Shown here: in pieces, positions 33,119-42,151 of the stretch | Layout: each line of letters starts with the position of its first letter | Position numbering within the stretch: position 1 is the stretch's first letter | Assembly (NCBI GenBank): GCA_905201505.1 | Contig: CAJKOJ010000010.1 | Span: 1 to 45,201 of the forward strand | Origin: an uncultured Eubacteriales bacterium | GTDB taxonomy: Bacteria; Bacillota; Clostridia; Lachnospirales; CAG-274 | Length of the DNA: 45,201 bases | Reading direction: 5' to 3' | The notes under the pieces: model-generated | Told to the model about the DNA's origin: nothing | The model's input: the letters and a program-made list of their open reading frames with translations, nothing else | The model's database searches: none | Program-made: the position numbers and the translations under genes

Positions 33119-34468
33119 TTAGCTTAAAAGCCCCTCGATGAGCTTGGCCAGTCTTTCAGCCTCCTGCTGAATAATTTTCTGGTCTCTGCCTTCAATCATT
33201 ACTCTTACAATAGGCTCTGTTCCCGATGGTCTTATAAGAACTCTGCCCTCACCGCTGAATTTAGCTTCAAGCTTTTCAATTTCTGATTTAATTGTTTCAT
33301 TTTTAAGGTAATCATTTTTACGCTTATTATCAACTTTTGCATTTACAAGTGCCTGAGGAAGCACTTCCATAATCTTCTTTGCCTCATCAAGTGACTGTCC
33401 TGTTTTCTTAAGAGTTGTAAGCAGCTGAATAGCTGTTACAATACCGTCGCCTGTTGTATTATAATCAAAGAAAATTATATGACCTGACTGTTCGCCGCCG
33501 AAGCAGTCGCCGTTTTCAAGTATATGTTCAAGAACATATCTGTCACCGACTTTTGTTCTTTCAATATTTATTTTCTTTTCTTTGCCCATTATAAATAAGC
33601 CTAAATTACTCATAACGGTAGCAACAATTGTATCATTTTTAAGTTTTCCCTGTTCCTTCATATAATTACCGCATATTGCCATAATTACATCACCGTCAAC
33701 AAGGTTTCCCTGACTGTCTACAGCAAGACATCTGTCACCGTCACCGTCAAAGGCAATGCCTAAGTCACAGTTGTTTTCAACAACATATCTTGAAAGTCCT
33801 TCAATATGGGTTGAACCGCAGTTTTTATTTATATTAGTTCCATCAGGCTCTCTGTGAATAGCATAAACCTCTGCACCAAGCTCTTCCAGAGCAACAGGAG
33901 CAGCCTTATATGTAGCGCCGTTTGCACAGTCAATGGCTACCTTAATACCGTCAAGCTTAATATCAGTTGTAGTCTGCACAAACTTAACATAATCATCAAT
34001 AGCCTCATCGCACACAGTTTTTGCACCTACCATATCACCTGTAGGACGAGGAAGTTCATCCCAAAGATCAGTCATATAGCTTTCAATTTCAAGCTCAATA
34101 TCATCTCTGAGCTTAAATCCCTGGGAATTAAAAAACTTAATACCATTATCCTGCACAGGATTGTGTGATGCACTTATTACAATACCTGCGTCAGCATTAT
34201 ATTCCCTTACAAGATGTGCAACAGCAGGAGTAGGCACAACACCGAGACTTACTGCATGAGCACCAACTGAACAAATACCTGAAATCAACGCAGATTCAAG
34301 CATATCACCTGAAATCCTTGTGTCCATACCTACAATAATTTTAGCAGTATGGTTTGTATGCTTTGTAAGAACATAAGCTCCCGCTCTTCCCAATTTATAT
34401 GCTAATTCAGGTGTAAGCTCTACATTAGCAACGCCCCTGACACCGTCAGTTCCAAAAAACTTACCCAT
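33119..34468 (-). CDS. glmM: Phosphoglucosamine mutase
   Basis: GlmM of 449 residues, converting glucosamine-6-phosphate to glucosamine-1-phosphate. It starts MGKFFGTDGVRGVAN. The phosphoserine loop is VISASHNPVQDNGIKFF with catalytic Ser101; DGDGDR is the metal site, GGEQSGHIIF the sugar-binding loop, and RPSGTEPIVRVMIEG the phosphate-binding loop. The order glmM-glmS places two consecutive steps of UDP-GlcNAc synthesis in one unit. AGGAGG lies upstream of the ATG. Confidence 0.99.
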   Translation of the reverse strand: MGKFFGTDGVRGVANVELTPELAYKLGRAGAYVLTKHTNHTAKIIVGMDTRISGDMLESALISGICSVGAHAVSLGVVPTPAVAHLVREYNADAGIVISASHNPVQDNGIKFFNSQGFKLRDDIELEIESYMTDLWDELPRPTGDMVGAKTVCDEAIDDYVKFVQTTTDIKLDGIKVAIDCANGATYKAAPVALEELGAEVYAIHREPDGTNINKNCGSTHIEGLSRYVVENNCDLGIAFDGDGDRCLAVDSQGNLVDGDVIMAICGNYMKEQGKLKNDTIVATVMSNLGLFIMGKEKKINIERTKVGDRYVLEHILENGDCFGGEQSGHIIFFDYNTTGDGIVTAIQLLTTLKKTGQSLDEAKKIMEVLPQALVNAKVDNKRKNDYLKNETIKSEIEKLEAKFSGEGRVLIRPSGTEPIVRVMIEGRDQKIIQQEAERLAKLIEGLLS

Positions 34469-34530
34469 TTTAATTTCCTCCTAAAATTATAAAAACAAAT
34501 AAAACCATATAAATAGTTATAATTAATAAT

Positions 34531-34559
34531 ATTATATCACTAAAGACAATCAAGTACAA
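34531..34559 (-). promoter_or_regulatory. Promoter of glmM-glmS-mtnN
   Basis: TTGTAC (34554-34559), 17-base spacer, TATAAT (34531-34536), giving a leader of about 55 bases before glmM. Confidence 0.6.
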
Positions 34560-34605
34560 TAGTCAATTATCTAAAGCAGATTTTTACAAATTTACCTTTT
34601 TCTCA

Positions 34606-34629
34606 CGATACTTAATAAACTTAAGTATT
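34606..34629 (-). terminator. Weak terminator-like hairpin after EamA transporter gene
   Basis: ATACTTAA / TTAAGTAT inverted repeat about ten bases after the stop at 34639. It is followed on the minus strand by CGTGAGAAAAAGG, so a T-run is missing and termination by this hairpin is uncertain. Confidence 0.3.
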
Positions 34630-34638
34630 GTTTTGCTT

Positions 34639-35571
34639 TTATGCTTTCTGCTCATTCTTGCCTTTTACATTTACAATATATATACCCAAACATACAAGTA
34701 CAAGAGCAGCAATAGTTCTTATATTAAATATATTTTCACCAAGCATTATGCCTGATAATATTACACCAAAACAGGGATTTAAAAAGCAGTAAACAGAAAT
34801 TTTCCCTACAGGATTATACTTTAAAAGCTGTGCCCACAGTGTAAATGCACATGAAGATATAACCGCAAGATATAAAAGCATTGCTATAGCTTCACTACTT
34901 GGAAAACTTATTCTGCCACCGCATATAATACCTATAATTAAAAGTACAAAACCGCCTATAGTAAGCTGCCAGCCCGTTACTGTTACTGAATCGCTTTTTC
35001 TTGTAACAACCTTTGTTATAACAGAGCCCAAGGCAAAACAAAATGCAGCAATAAGTATAAATCCGTCGCCTTTAAAAGTAAAACTTAAATCAAGTCCATT
35101 TTCAAAGCAGCAGAAAACTACACCGCAAAAGCCCAAAAGACAGCCCACAGACTTCCGTATATTTATTTTGTCATTAACAAAAACAAAGTGTGCCAGTATA
35201 ACAGCAAAAAAATTGCCTATACTGTTTAAAATTGAGCCCTTTACTCCACTTAAGTATATGAGTGAAAGATAGAAGAATATGTATTCAACTGTTGTCTGCA
35301 CCATACTTAAAGCGAAAATTCCCTTTATTTCGTCTTTTCTTGGCACAACAATTCTTTTTTTGCTTATACAGTCAAATATTATAACTATAATACCGGCAAG
35401 CACAAACCTGACGCCTGCAAACACAAACTTTGTAGGCGCTCCGCTTTCAGCAATTCCAAACAAGTCATAACCTATTTTAATAGCAGGAATAGCACTTCCC
35501 CATAATGCCGTTGCAATTACAGCACATAAAAGCAAAGGAATCGGTCTTTGAAAAAAATTTTTATCTTTCAT
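34639..35571 (-). CDS. EamA/DMT-family transporter
   Basis: Membrane protein of 310 residues with ten predicted helices in two EamA repeats (about 15-150 and 165-300). The N-terminal LLCAVIATALWGSAIPAIKIG is the EamA start. SLIYLSGVKGSILNSIGNFFAVILAH and the second repeat's CFALGSVITKVVTRKSD are family-like. Such carriers export amino acids or metabolites; the substrate is unknown. The ATG at 35571 is preceded by AGGAG; the longer in-frame form begins inside the promoter region and is rejected. Confidence 0.88.
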   Translation of the reverse strand: MKDKNFFQRPIPLLLCAVIATALWGSAIPAIKIGYDLFGIAESGAPTKFVFAGVRFVLAGIIVIIFDCISKKRIVVPRKDEIKGIFALSMVQTTVEYIFFYLSLIYLSGVKGSILNSIGNFFAVILAHFVFVNDKINIRKSVGCLLGFCGVVFCCFENGLDLSFTFKGDGFILIAAFCFALGSVITKVVTRKSDSVTVTGWQLTIGGFVLLIIGIICGGRISFPSSEAIAMLLYLAVISSCAFTLWAQLLKYNPVGKISVYCFLNPCFGVILSGIMLGENIFNIRTIAALVLVCLGIYIVNVKGKNEQKA

Positions 35572-35599
35572 ATTTCTTCTCCTATATATTTTATTCTTG

Positions 35600-35628
35600 A
35601 TTATAAACCAAAATTTCCTTTTAGTCAA
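35600..35628 (-). promoter_or_regulatory. Promoter of EamA transporter gene
   Basis: TTGACT (35623-35628), 17-base spacer, TATAAT (35600-35605), immediately after the terminator of the upstream SLH-protein gene. Confidence 0.75.
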
Positions 35629-35633
35629 CAAAT

Positions 35634-35663
35634 TAAAAATCGGCACAGTTTCCTGTACCGATT
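35634..35663 (-). terminator. Terminator of the SLH wall-protein gene
   Basis: In RNA an 11-base stem (one G-U pair) closed by a GAAA tetraloop, AATCGGTACAG / CTGTGCCGATT, followed by TTTT on the minus strand. It lies about 27 bases after the stop at 35690. Confidence 0.9.
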
Positions 35664-35689
35664 AGTTTGTTAATTAATTTACTTCATCT

Positions 35690-38600
35690 CTAATTTTTTA
35701 CTAAACTATATATTACAACAGCCGCTTCTGCTCTGGTTGTGTCAGCCTTAGGCATAAATTCGTTTTTGTCATTTCCTTTCAAAACACCTCCGCTGTAAAG
35801 CCTTTTTACGCTTTTTACTGCATAGTCTGATATTTGGCTTAAATCACTAAAGTTCATATCACTGCTGTTTTCTTCAAGTTTAAGACCGTATTTTTCAGCA
35901 TATCTGTCAATAATACAAGCCATATCCTGTCTTGTTATCAGAGCGTCAGGATTAAACATATTTTCACCTATACCATATACAATGCCATTATTATATGCCC
36001 ATGCTGCCTCGTTATAATACCAGCTTTCTTTTGATATATCACTTAAATCACAGCTGTATTTACCGCTGTCACCGCTCATTCTGTAAAGCATAGCCACAAA
36101 TTCGGCTCTTGTCACTTTATTCCCCGGTGCAAAAGTATCCTTTGTTTTTCCGTTAATTATCCCCTTATTGTATAAAACTGTAACAGCTTCATTTGCCCAA
36201 TGCTTTTCATTAATATCCTTAAAGCTGTGGCTTAATGTCTCACCGTCAACAACAATTTCCGTTTTTTCATCATTTCCGTTCTCATTGACTGATGTGCTTT
36301 CTGTAGTTTCAGCAGTTGTAATTTCTGTTGAAGTTTCCTCATCGTCCCAATAAGAATTACCGCCATAATTGACCTTTTTATAATCCTCAACATAGAACAG
36401 TTCAACTTTATCACCTGAACTTAATTTGTAACTATTAATAGATACCTCTGGGATTTCACCGTTTACCCTATACATCCATCCGCTGTTTGGTCCCTTATCA
36501 AATTCTCTAAGCGTAATACCGTTATATGTTACAGACTTTATATATCCTGAATCAAGACCCTCGCATACAACTCCGCTCTCGTCAAATACTTTTCTGAACA
36601 ATTCCGCAGCACTTGTATTGGAATTAACATAAACATTGCTTTCCGCAAGCCACAAACTATCACCTGTTAAAGTAAAGCATACATTTATTTTAGAAGAGCC
36701 GCCTCCGCCCCCGCCACTACCTGAATGAGAAGATGTAGTTGCCTCTGTTGATGTATCTGCGGCAGTCTCTGTTGATGATTGCGTTTCTGTAGTTATCTCT
36801 GTAATTATCTCAGTCGTTACTTCACCATAAGATTTTCCTATGGAAATAATGTGACCTGAATCATTCTGGTAATATATTGTTCCATTGCTGTCAGCTATTA
36901 CACTGTGCAGACAATAATTACTGTAATTATCAAGGCTTATTAAATCCTCACACTTATTCCCGTCATATACTTTCAGACTGCCTTTGCTGTTGTTACAAGT
37001 AAAATATACCTTTATATCATCGCCCTTTACAGCAATTAAAGGAGATGACTGTACAGGTCCTTCTGTCTCTATTGTATATATCTGATTTAAATCAGTGTCA
37101 AATACACTGAAATATCCGCTTGTGCTGTAAGTATCCATATTGTAGGAACCTGATGCCCCCACATATATTTTACCATTGTAAACAGCAGGTGTACTTGTAG
37201 ACGCAGTTGCACTTTCATTTATAAGTGCTGATTTTACTTCGCCAAACTTATTGCCATTAACAGCGGCGGAATAAATATTTCCAAGCTTATCCGTAAAATA
37301 TACATAGCCATTGCTGTATGCAACAGTTGAACGTATGTCGCCTTTAGCAGTATAAGTATCGGCAACGCTGCCGTCACTTTCAATTATGTACAGCTTGCCC
37401 CCTTCTCCTCCGACAACTATACAATTCTCTGCGGCAACACATCCGCTCCAATAGAATCCGTTATACTCTCCCTGTGCCCCCTCAAGAGTCCATATATATT
37501 CTCCTGTATCGGCATTTAAACAATAGTAATATCCTTTTCCCTTGTTACTAAAACAAACTGTACCGCTGTAAACTTTGCCGTCATTATAGTATACAGGAGA
37601 AATACCGTTGCCCTCTGTATCTCCGTTAGGAGCTTCGCTTGTCCACAATTTATTTAAGCTGCCGCTTTCAAATGCTTCAATTCTTCCGTCTGAAAGCTGA
37701 ACAAAGACTTTGCCGTCACCATAAGCTATAAAATATGTATAATATATAGGCAAATCAAGTTCAGCACTTGCAATAACACCGCCGTTGTTTTTATCTATCT
37801 TATAAACAGTCGAATCTGCCGCAGTGTATATACAGTCATTAGCAATTGCAATACCGCTGAAACCTGACCAGCCTGTATTTATTTTACTTGCCCACTGTAT
37901 TTCAGCATTTCCGCTATAAGGCGTATCCGCATTTACAACAGGAATGTTTGAGCTGTCTTTTCTGAACAGTCCCCATTCGGCATTGTCATAAGCGGAGGTG
38001 TCCGCTTCTGTTGTACCCTCTGTTGAAGAATTGTTGCATTTTTCAAGTGTAATGTCAATTGTTACTCCTGCACCGCTTACAGTGAAATCACCATTTTGTG
38101 TTATGTAACCGTCAGCACTTGCACTATATGAATATTCACCGTTAAATAATGAATAAGCACCCCAGCTTGGCTCAATTTCATTGCCTTCGCTGTCAGACAC
38201 TTTCAGCACTGTATCAGCAGGATTTAAATTAAATGTAGAATAATATCCGTATATTTCAGCCTCATAATCATCAATATAGAATATTTTAACAACATCACCG
38301 TCTTTAGGATAAAACTGATCCATAGATACATCAGGCATTACATCATTTACACTGCTCATCCAGCCGCTTTTACTGCCGTTTGTATATGAGCCCAGAGTTT
38401 CAGCCTCAGGTGTAGTAATGGAATTTAAATATCCTCCGTACTGACCTATGGAATAATCACAGCTGTAGCCGTATTGACTTAGTACAGCCTCCATTATTTC
38501 TCCTATATTTTCTCCATTCAGTTCATAAGAAGTATTAATCCACTCCTGATATGCACTGTGTTCACCCTCATTGTGAATACTGTCACCTGTTACAATAAAG

Positions 38601-38704
38601 GTAATACTTTCATTACCTGCAAAAGCATTTATGCAAAAAGAACATAACACCATTACAAGTACCAGAATCATTGCCGTAAAACGGCTTAATTTTGTCTTAA
38701 TCAT
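35690..38704 (-). CDS. SLH-anchored surface protein: two DUF4430 domains flanking a beta-propeller
   Basis: Secreted wall protein of 1004 residues. In order: signal peptide (1 to about 29, ending NAFA); DUF4430 domain (about 33-148, SGWMSSVNDVMPDVSM); small beta domain (150-222); PQQ-like beta-propeller (about 240-625, repeated GKVY/GNIY blade strands); Thr/Ser/Gly linker (626-671); second DUF4430 (672-776, SGWMYRVNGEIPEVSI); Thr-rich linker; three SLH repeats (827-880, 885-942, 949-1004) that bind secondary wall polymers. DUF4430 resembles the beta domain of transcobalamin/intrinsic factor. The cobalamin riboswitch directly upstream ties the protein to B12, so a surface B12-capture role is inferred. 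AGGAGG lies eight bases before the ATG; own promoter and terminator. Confidence 0.88.
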   Translation of the reverse strand: MIKTKLSRFTAMILVLVMVLCSFCINAFAGNESITFIVTGDSIHNEGEHSAYQEWINTSYELNGENIGEIMEAVLSQYGYSCDYSIGQYGGYLNSITTPEAETLGSYTNGSKSGWMSSVNDVMPDVSMDQFYPKDGDVVKIFYIDDYEAEIYGYYSTFNLNPADTVLKVSDSEGNEIEPSWGAYSLFNGEYSYSASADGYITQNGDFTVSGAGVTIDITLEKCNNSSTEGTTEADTSAYDNAEWGLFRKDSSNIPVVNADTPYSGNAEIQWASKINTGWSGFSGIAIANDCIYTAADSTVYKIDKNNGGVIASAELDLPIYYTYFIAYGDGKVFVQLSDGRIEAFESGSLNKLWTSEAPNGDTEGNGISPVYYNDGKVYSGTVCFSNKGKGYYYCLNADTGEYIWTLEGAQGEYNGFYWSGCVAAENCIVVGGEGGKLYIIESDGSVADTYTAKGDIRSTVAYSNGYVYFTDKLGNIYSAAVNGNKFGEVKSALINESATASTSTPAVYNGKIYVGASGSYNMDTYSTSGYFSVFDTDLNQIYTIETEGPVQSSPLIAVKGDDIKVYFTCNNSKGSLKVYDGNKCEDLISLDNYSNYCLHSVIADSNGTIYYQNDSGHIISIGKSYGEVTTEIITEITTETQSSTETAADTSTEATTSSHSGSGGGGGGSSKINVCFTLTGDSLWLAESNVYVNSNTSAAELFRKVFDESGVVCEGLDSGYIKSVTYNGITLREFDKGPNSGWMYRVNGEIPEVSINSYKLSSGDKVELFYVEDYKKVNYGGNSYWDDEETSTEITTAETTESTSVNENGNDEKTEIVVDGETLSHSFKDINEKHWANEAVTVLYNKGIINGKTKDTFAPGNKVTRAEFVAMLYRMSGDSGKYSCDLSDISKESWYYNEAAWAYNNGIVYGIGENMFNPDALITRQDMACIIDRYAEKYGLKLEENSSDMNFSDLSQISDYAVKSVKRLYSGGVLKGNDKNEFMPKADTTRAEAAVVIYSLVKN

Positions 38705-38737
38705 TTAAAGACCTCCTTTTAATATATATAGAAATAT

Positions 38738-38762
38738 GCACACTCTCCACCTAAGAGTATGC
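38738..38762 (-). promoter_or_regulatory. Expression-platform hairpin after the cobalamin aptamer
   Basis: Nine-base stem (GCATACTCT / AGAGTGTGC, one wobble) with a seven-base loop, lying between the aptamer's closing stem and the AGGAGG of the 38704 start. The following tract is T-rich but mixed (ATATTTCTATATAT). It is probably the ligand-controlled terminator or accessory hairpin; which of these is not certain. Confidence 0.5.
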
Positions 38763-38765
38763 TCT

Positions 38766-38929
38766 AAAAAGTCATAACGGCAAGTATTCTGACTTGTGCT
38801 TCACTCTCAATCACGCCTTCTCATTAATTAATAAAATCAACAATGGCATATTGTGACCTTGTCCGCACTCACAGCAGAGGTAAGACTGTACCGGATTTTC
38901 ACCGGTTTCCATAACCGTCAACACTTTTT
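38766..38929 (-). ncRNA. Cobalamin riboswitch
   Basis: On the minus strand the aptamer shows the B12-box pattern: a closing stem AAAAAGT / ACTTTTT, GGTTATGGAAACCGGTGAAAA followed by TCCGGTACAG, a GAGTGCGGACAAGG stretch, and GTCAGAATACTTGCC near the 3' end (compare the common GCCAGGAGACCTGCC). It controls the gene starting at 38704, by repression when cobalamin is plentiful in known examples. A promoter lies directly upstream, so it does not need transcription from the ECF operon. Confidence 0.9.
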
Positions 38930-38948
38930 ATTCAATTTTAACTTACTA

Positions 38949-38977
38949 ATTATAGCATTTATTGGTATAAATAGCAA
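38949..38977 (-). promoter_or_regulatory. Promoter of the riboswitch-controlled SLH-protein gene
   Basis: TTGCTA (38972-38977), 17-base spacer, TATAAT (38949-38954), just after the stop of the ECF gene. The leader of about 240 bases contains the riboswitch. Confidence 0.75.
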
Positions 38978-38985
38978 TATTTTTA

Positions 38986-41295
38986 TTACAGCAGTCCAAA
39001 TTTCCTTTTTACTCTTACAATTCTTTCAGTCATAGGTCTAGCCAATATTCCTATAAATACAGCTGTCGATATTCCATGTACCATGTCAAATAAAAACCCG
39101 GTTCCTATTGAAGCGGCAATCTGACCAAAACTCGGATACGGCTGATACATAAACACATTAGCTGTATTCATTATTCCTCCATATATTACAACGGCACACA
39201 TAAAGCCAAATAGAGAAATTACTTTTGTTTTCGGCTCATATTTTTCATTCATAAATATTTTTCTCATAACTCCCGCCATAAAGCCTATTATGCCAAAGGC
39301 AAACATCTGCCAAGGTGTCCACGGTCCCTGACCGAAATAAAAATTACTGCAAAATCCGCTTAAAGCCCCTGTAACAAAGCCTGCTTCACCCCCCAGACAA
39401 AGTCCGGAAATAATAACAAGAGCCAAAACAGGCTTTATCTGCGGAAATCCTGCAAATAAAACTCTTCCTGCAACACATATTACACACATTACAGCCACAA
39501 GTACAATTTCCCTTGCCCTTGCTCTCCTGCTTTCAAACAGCATAAAAAAAGGTGCCATAGCAAGCAGAATTATTATCATACTTACAGCATAATATTTCCT
39601 GTCATCAAATAATTTCATACCGCAGAATATTACCATAGGTATAAGCAGCACTATTGTTATAACAGATAATACAAGTCTTTTGCCTGCTCTTTCTCTTTTC
39701 TGAATTTCTCTGATGTTTACCATATCATCAGATGATTTTCTTTTTTCCCCTTTACCCCTTTTTGCACTTTCATTTCCTCCCAAGGCTTTTATAACCTCTT
39801 CGGTAGTTACAGCATTGTCCACTATGCCGGAGGCAATTCTTCTTGCCGCTGTGGTATAAAAAAAGTTATCTGAGAAAAATTTATGGCTTTCACAGCAATT
39901 AACTATTTGTCCGTCAAAGAACAAACCGCACCTGTCAGCAAATCCGGCACAAAATTCCACATCATGACTTACCATAACAATTGTCAGCCCAAGCCCTCTT
40001 AATACTTCGCCCAGTCTTTTTTTCATAAAAGCATCTATGCCCTTTGTAGGCTCATCTAAGAGCAATATGTCAGGTTCTGTAAGCAGTATTTTACCAAGAG
40101 CACACCTCTGAAGTTCTCCCCCGGACAAATCATTTGGATTTTGCTCAAGGAATTCTTCTATTTCAAGAAGCCTTACTACATCCTCAATTTTTCTCCCTGT
40201 AGATTTCAAATCCAGCAAAACAGATTTTTCAGTAAACAAAGATATAGGGTTTTGAGGCAGCATAGCTACCTTTCCCTTAATTTCAAGCTTACCGTAATAA
40301 TATCTGTTTAACCCTACAAGCACTCTAAGAACAGTAGTTTTACCTGCACCATTTCCGCCAAGTAACGCAAATATTTCTCCCTGCCTTACCTGAATGTCCA
40401 TATTCCTTACAATATCCCTGTCTTTTTCATAAGCAAAGAATATTTCTTTGCCTTTTATAACAATATCCCCGAGTTTTCTTTCCTCAATATTTATAACCCT
40501 TTTTTCAAAATTATTCTTTAGCCACTCTCTGCAATCTGCCGCTGTAACAGGTGAAATCTTTCCTTGACCCGCGGCAGAATGAATTCTCATAGACGCAGGC
40601 ATAGCAGTCTGCATTATATGTTCTCTCTCTTTAAGTTCTGTCATTATAAATCCCGGCTCTTTTTCAGCTATTATTTGCCCCTTATCCATAACAACAACTT
40701 TTTTTGCAAAAGGCATTACATCATTTAAATTATGTTCTGATATAACTATACTTGTTCCAAGTTCTCTGTTTATTCTCTCAAGGACACTTACAAACTCCAT
40801 AGCTGCTAAAGGGTCAAGCTGTGAAAGAGGTTCGTCAAGCACCACCATATCAGGCTTCATAGCCATTACAGAAGCAAGATTTAAAAGCTGCTTTTGTCCC
40901 CCTGATAATTCCTCTGTGTTTTTATGATACCAACCGTCTATACCAAAAAAAGCAGCTATTTCTCCGCACCTTAGTTTTATTTCTTCCCTCTTCATACCCA
41001 TATTTTCAAGTCCGAAAGCAAGCTCGTGCCACACCTTGTCCGTCACAATTTGACTGTCCGGGTCCTGCATAACAAAACCAATACTCACACCTTTATTATT
41101 GACTGTTCCTTTTGATTTGCCAAAAGGCACAAGCTCATCTTTAAAATGTCTTAACAGTGTAGTCTTGCCGCTTCCGCTTTCTCCGCATATAAGCACAAAG
41201 TCACCGCTTTTAATTTCCAAATTAATATCATCAAGGACAAGCTTTTTTGTATCAGGATAACAAAAGCTCAAATTTTTGATTTCAAAGATTTCCAT
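38986..41295 (-). CDS. ECF transporter fusion: two ATPases plus S-component (EcfA-EcfA'-S)
   Basis: Polypeptide of 769 residues combining three ECF-transporter parts. ATPase 1: Walker A GESGSGKTT (38-46), signature LSGGQ (130-134), Walker B MVVLDEP, switch His188. ATPase 2: GGNGAGKTT (313-321), LSGGE (390-394), ILLLDEP, switch His444. The C-terminal part (about 540-769) has six or so membrane helices, with FPQIKPVLALVIISG and GQGPWTPWQMFAFGIIGFMAG, which read like a vitamin-binding S-component. With EcfT (next gene upstream) it would form a complete dedicated importer. Cobalamin is the inferred substrate, from the riboswitch and DUF4430 neighbours; cobalt or another vitamin is possible. GAGGTGG precedes the ATG; overlap of 28 bases with ecfT. 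Confidence 0.88.
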   Translation of the reverse strand: MEIFEIKNLSFCYPDTKKLVLDDINLEIKSGDFVLICGESGSGKTTLLRHFKDELVPFGKSKGTVNNKGVSIGFVMQDPDSQIVTDKVWHELAFGLENMGMKREEIKLRCGEIAAFFGIDGWYHKNTEELSGGQKQLLNLASVMAMKPDMVVLDEPLSQLDPLAAMEFVSVLERINRELGTSIVISEHNLNDVMPFAKKVVVMDKGQIIAEKEPGFIMTELKEREHIMQTAMPASMRIHSAAGQGKISPVTAADCREWLKNNFEKRVINIEERKLGDIVIKGKEIFFAYEKDRDIVRNMDIQVRQGEIFALLGGNGAGKTTVLRVLVGLNRYYYGKLEIKGKVAMLPQNPISLFTEKSVLLDLKSTGRKIEDVVRLLEIEEFLEQNPNDLSGGELQRCALGKILLTEPDILLLDEPTKGIDAFMKKRLGEVLRGLGLTIVMVSHDVEFCAGFADRCGLFFDGQIVNCCESHKFFSDNFFYTTAARRIASGIVDNAVTTEEVIKALGGNESAKRGKGEKRKSSDDMVNIREIQKRERAGKRLVLSVITIVLLIPMVIFCGMKLFDDRKYYAVSMIIILLAMAPFFMLFESRRARAREIVLVAVMCVICVAGRVLFAGFPQIKPVLALVIISGLCLGGEAGFVTGALSGFCSNFYFGQGPWTPWQMFAFGIIGFMAGVMRKIFMNEKYEPKTKVISLFGFMCAVVIYGGIMNTANVFMYQPYPSFGQIAASIGTGFLFDMVHGISTAVFIGILARPMTERIVRVKRKFGLL

Positions 41296-42137
41296 TTTGC
41301 CACCTCATAGCAATCAACAGCAGCCGGGAACAATGCAAGTCCCATAAAGCTGATATAAAATACAATACTACTTAAAACATCACTACAGTAAATAACAGGA
41401 TAAAACCTGAACTCTGTATAATCCATTATAATGCCCGCAATACTCATACCCGCCATAATTACAATAGCAGTAAAAACCCACTTATCCCTTACAGTCAGTT
41501 CAAAAATACTATAGGTTGTTCTTCCCTTTTTGCCGTACCCCCTGGCCTGCATAGAATCAGATGTTACTAAAGCACCCTCAAGGGTTTGAGACACTAAAGC
41601 ACCTACAGCTCTGCCTCCAATATCTATTTTTTTTCTAAAGTCGGCTTTTTTAATATCATTGCCCATAAGCCTTTGCCCCTCAAGTATTGACTTCATCTGT
41701 TTTTTTAGCCTTGGCACAAATCTTAATACCATAGCTATTATCAATGAACCCTTAGGTATAATCCTGCCAAATATATATACAATTTTATCCTCAGTCATAA
41801 TATGATTAAAACAGCCAAACCATATAATAACACTTAAAAGCATAAAAGCAGCAGCAAAGCCATAAAGTATAGACTCTAAAGTTATTGGATTTCCCCAATA
41901 AAAAAGAATAGTGGCACCTTTATGTGAAAACAAAGGATTTAATACAGCCATAAACATAATCATAGGCACAAATACTTTAAGTCCTTTTAAACTTTTTTTA
42001 AGGTTTATATAATAAATTATTCCCCCAATAAAAGAACAGGCAATATATATGGGATTATAACTTGCCATAGATATACCAATCACTGCCGCAAAATATATAA
42101 AAATAACACCCGGATGTATTCCTTTAAATCCTGTCAT
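41268..42137 (-). CDS. ECF transporter transmembrane subunit EcfT
   Basis: Membrane protein of 289 residues of the CbiQ/EcfT family, which couples ATP hydrolysis to toppling of the S-component. Helices near the N-terminus (GVIFIYFAAVIGISMASYNP) are followed by the cytoplasmic coupling region with MVLRFVPRLKKQMKSILEGQ and the signature DSMQARGYG, whose Ala-Arg-Gly contacts the ATPases. Further helices make up the C-terminus. It lies 14 bases after the DUF4430 gene and overlaps the fused ATPase/S gene, so the parts are probably made together. Confidence 0.9.
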   Translation of the reverse strand: MTGFKGIHPGVIFIYFAAVIGISMASYNPIYIACSFIGGIIYYINLKKSLKGLKVFVPMIMFMAVLNPLFSHKGATILFYWGNPITLESILYGFAAAFMLLSVIIWFGCFNHIMTEDKIVYIFGRIIPKGSLIIAMVLRFVPRLKKQMKSILEGQRLMGNDIKKADFRKKIDIGGRAVGALVSQTLEGALVTSDSMQARGYGKKGRTTYSIFELTVRDKWVFTAIVIMAGMSIAGIIMDYTEFRFYPVIYCSDVLSSIVFYISFMGLALFPAAVDCYEVAKWKSLKSKI

Positions 42138-42151
42138 ATAATAAATCGCCT

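Noticed and set aside
32950..34640. glmS ribozyme
   Set aside because: Looked for upstream of glmS and glmM; the spacing leaves no room and no ribozyme-like core was recognised.
36232..36420. Repetitive Thr/Ser/Glu-coding stretch and its shifted ORFs as a DNA repeat
   Set aside because: Low-complexity linker coding for the SLH surface protein; no regular unit, and not a CRISPR or tandem repeat array.
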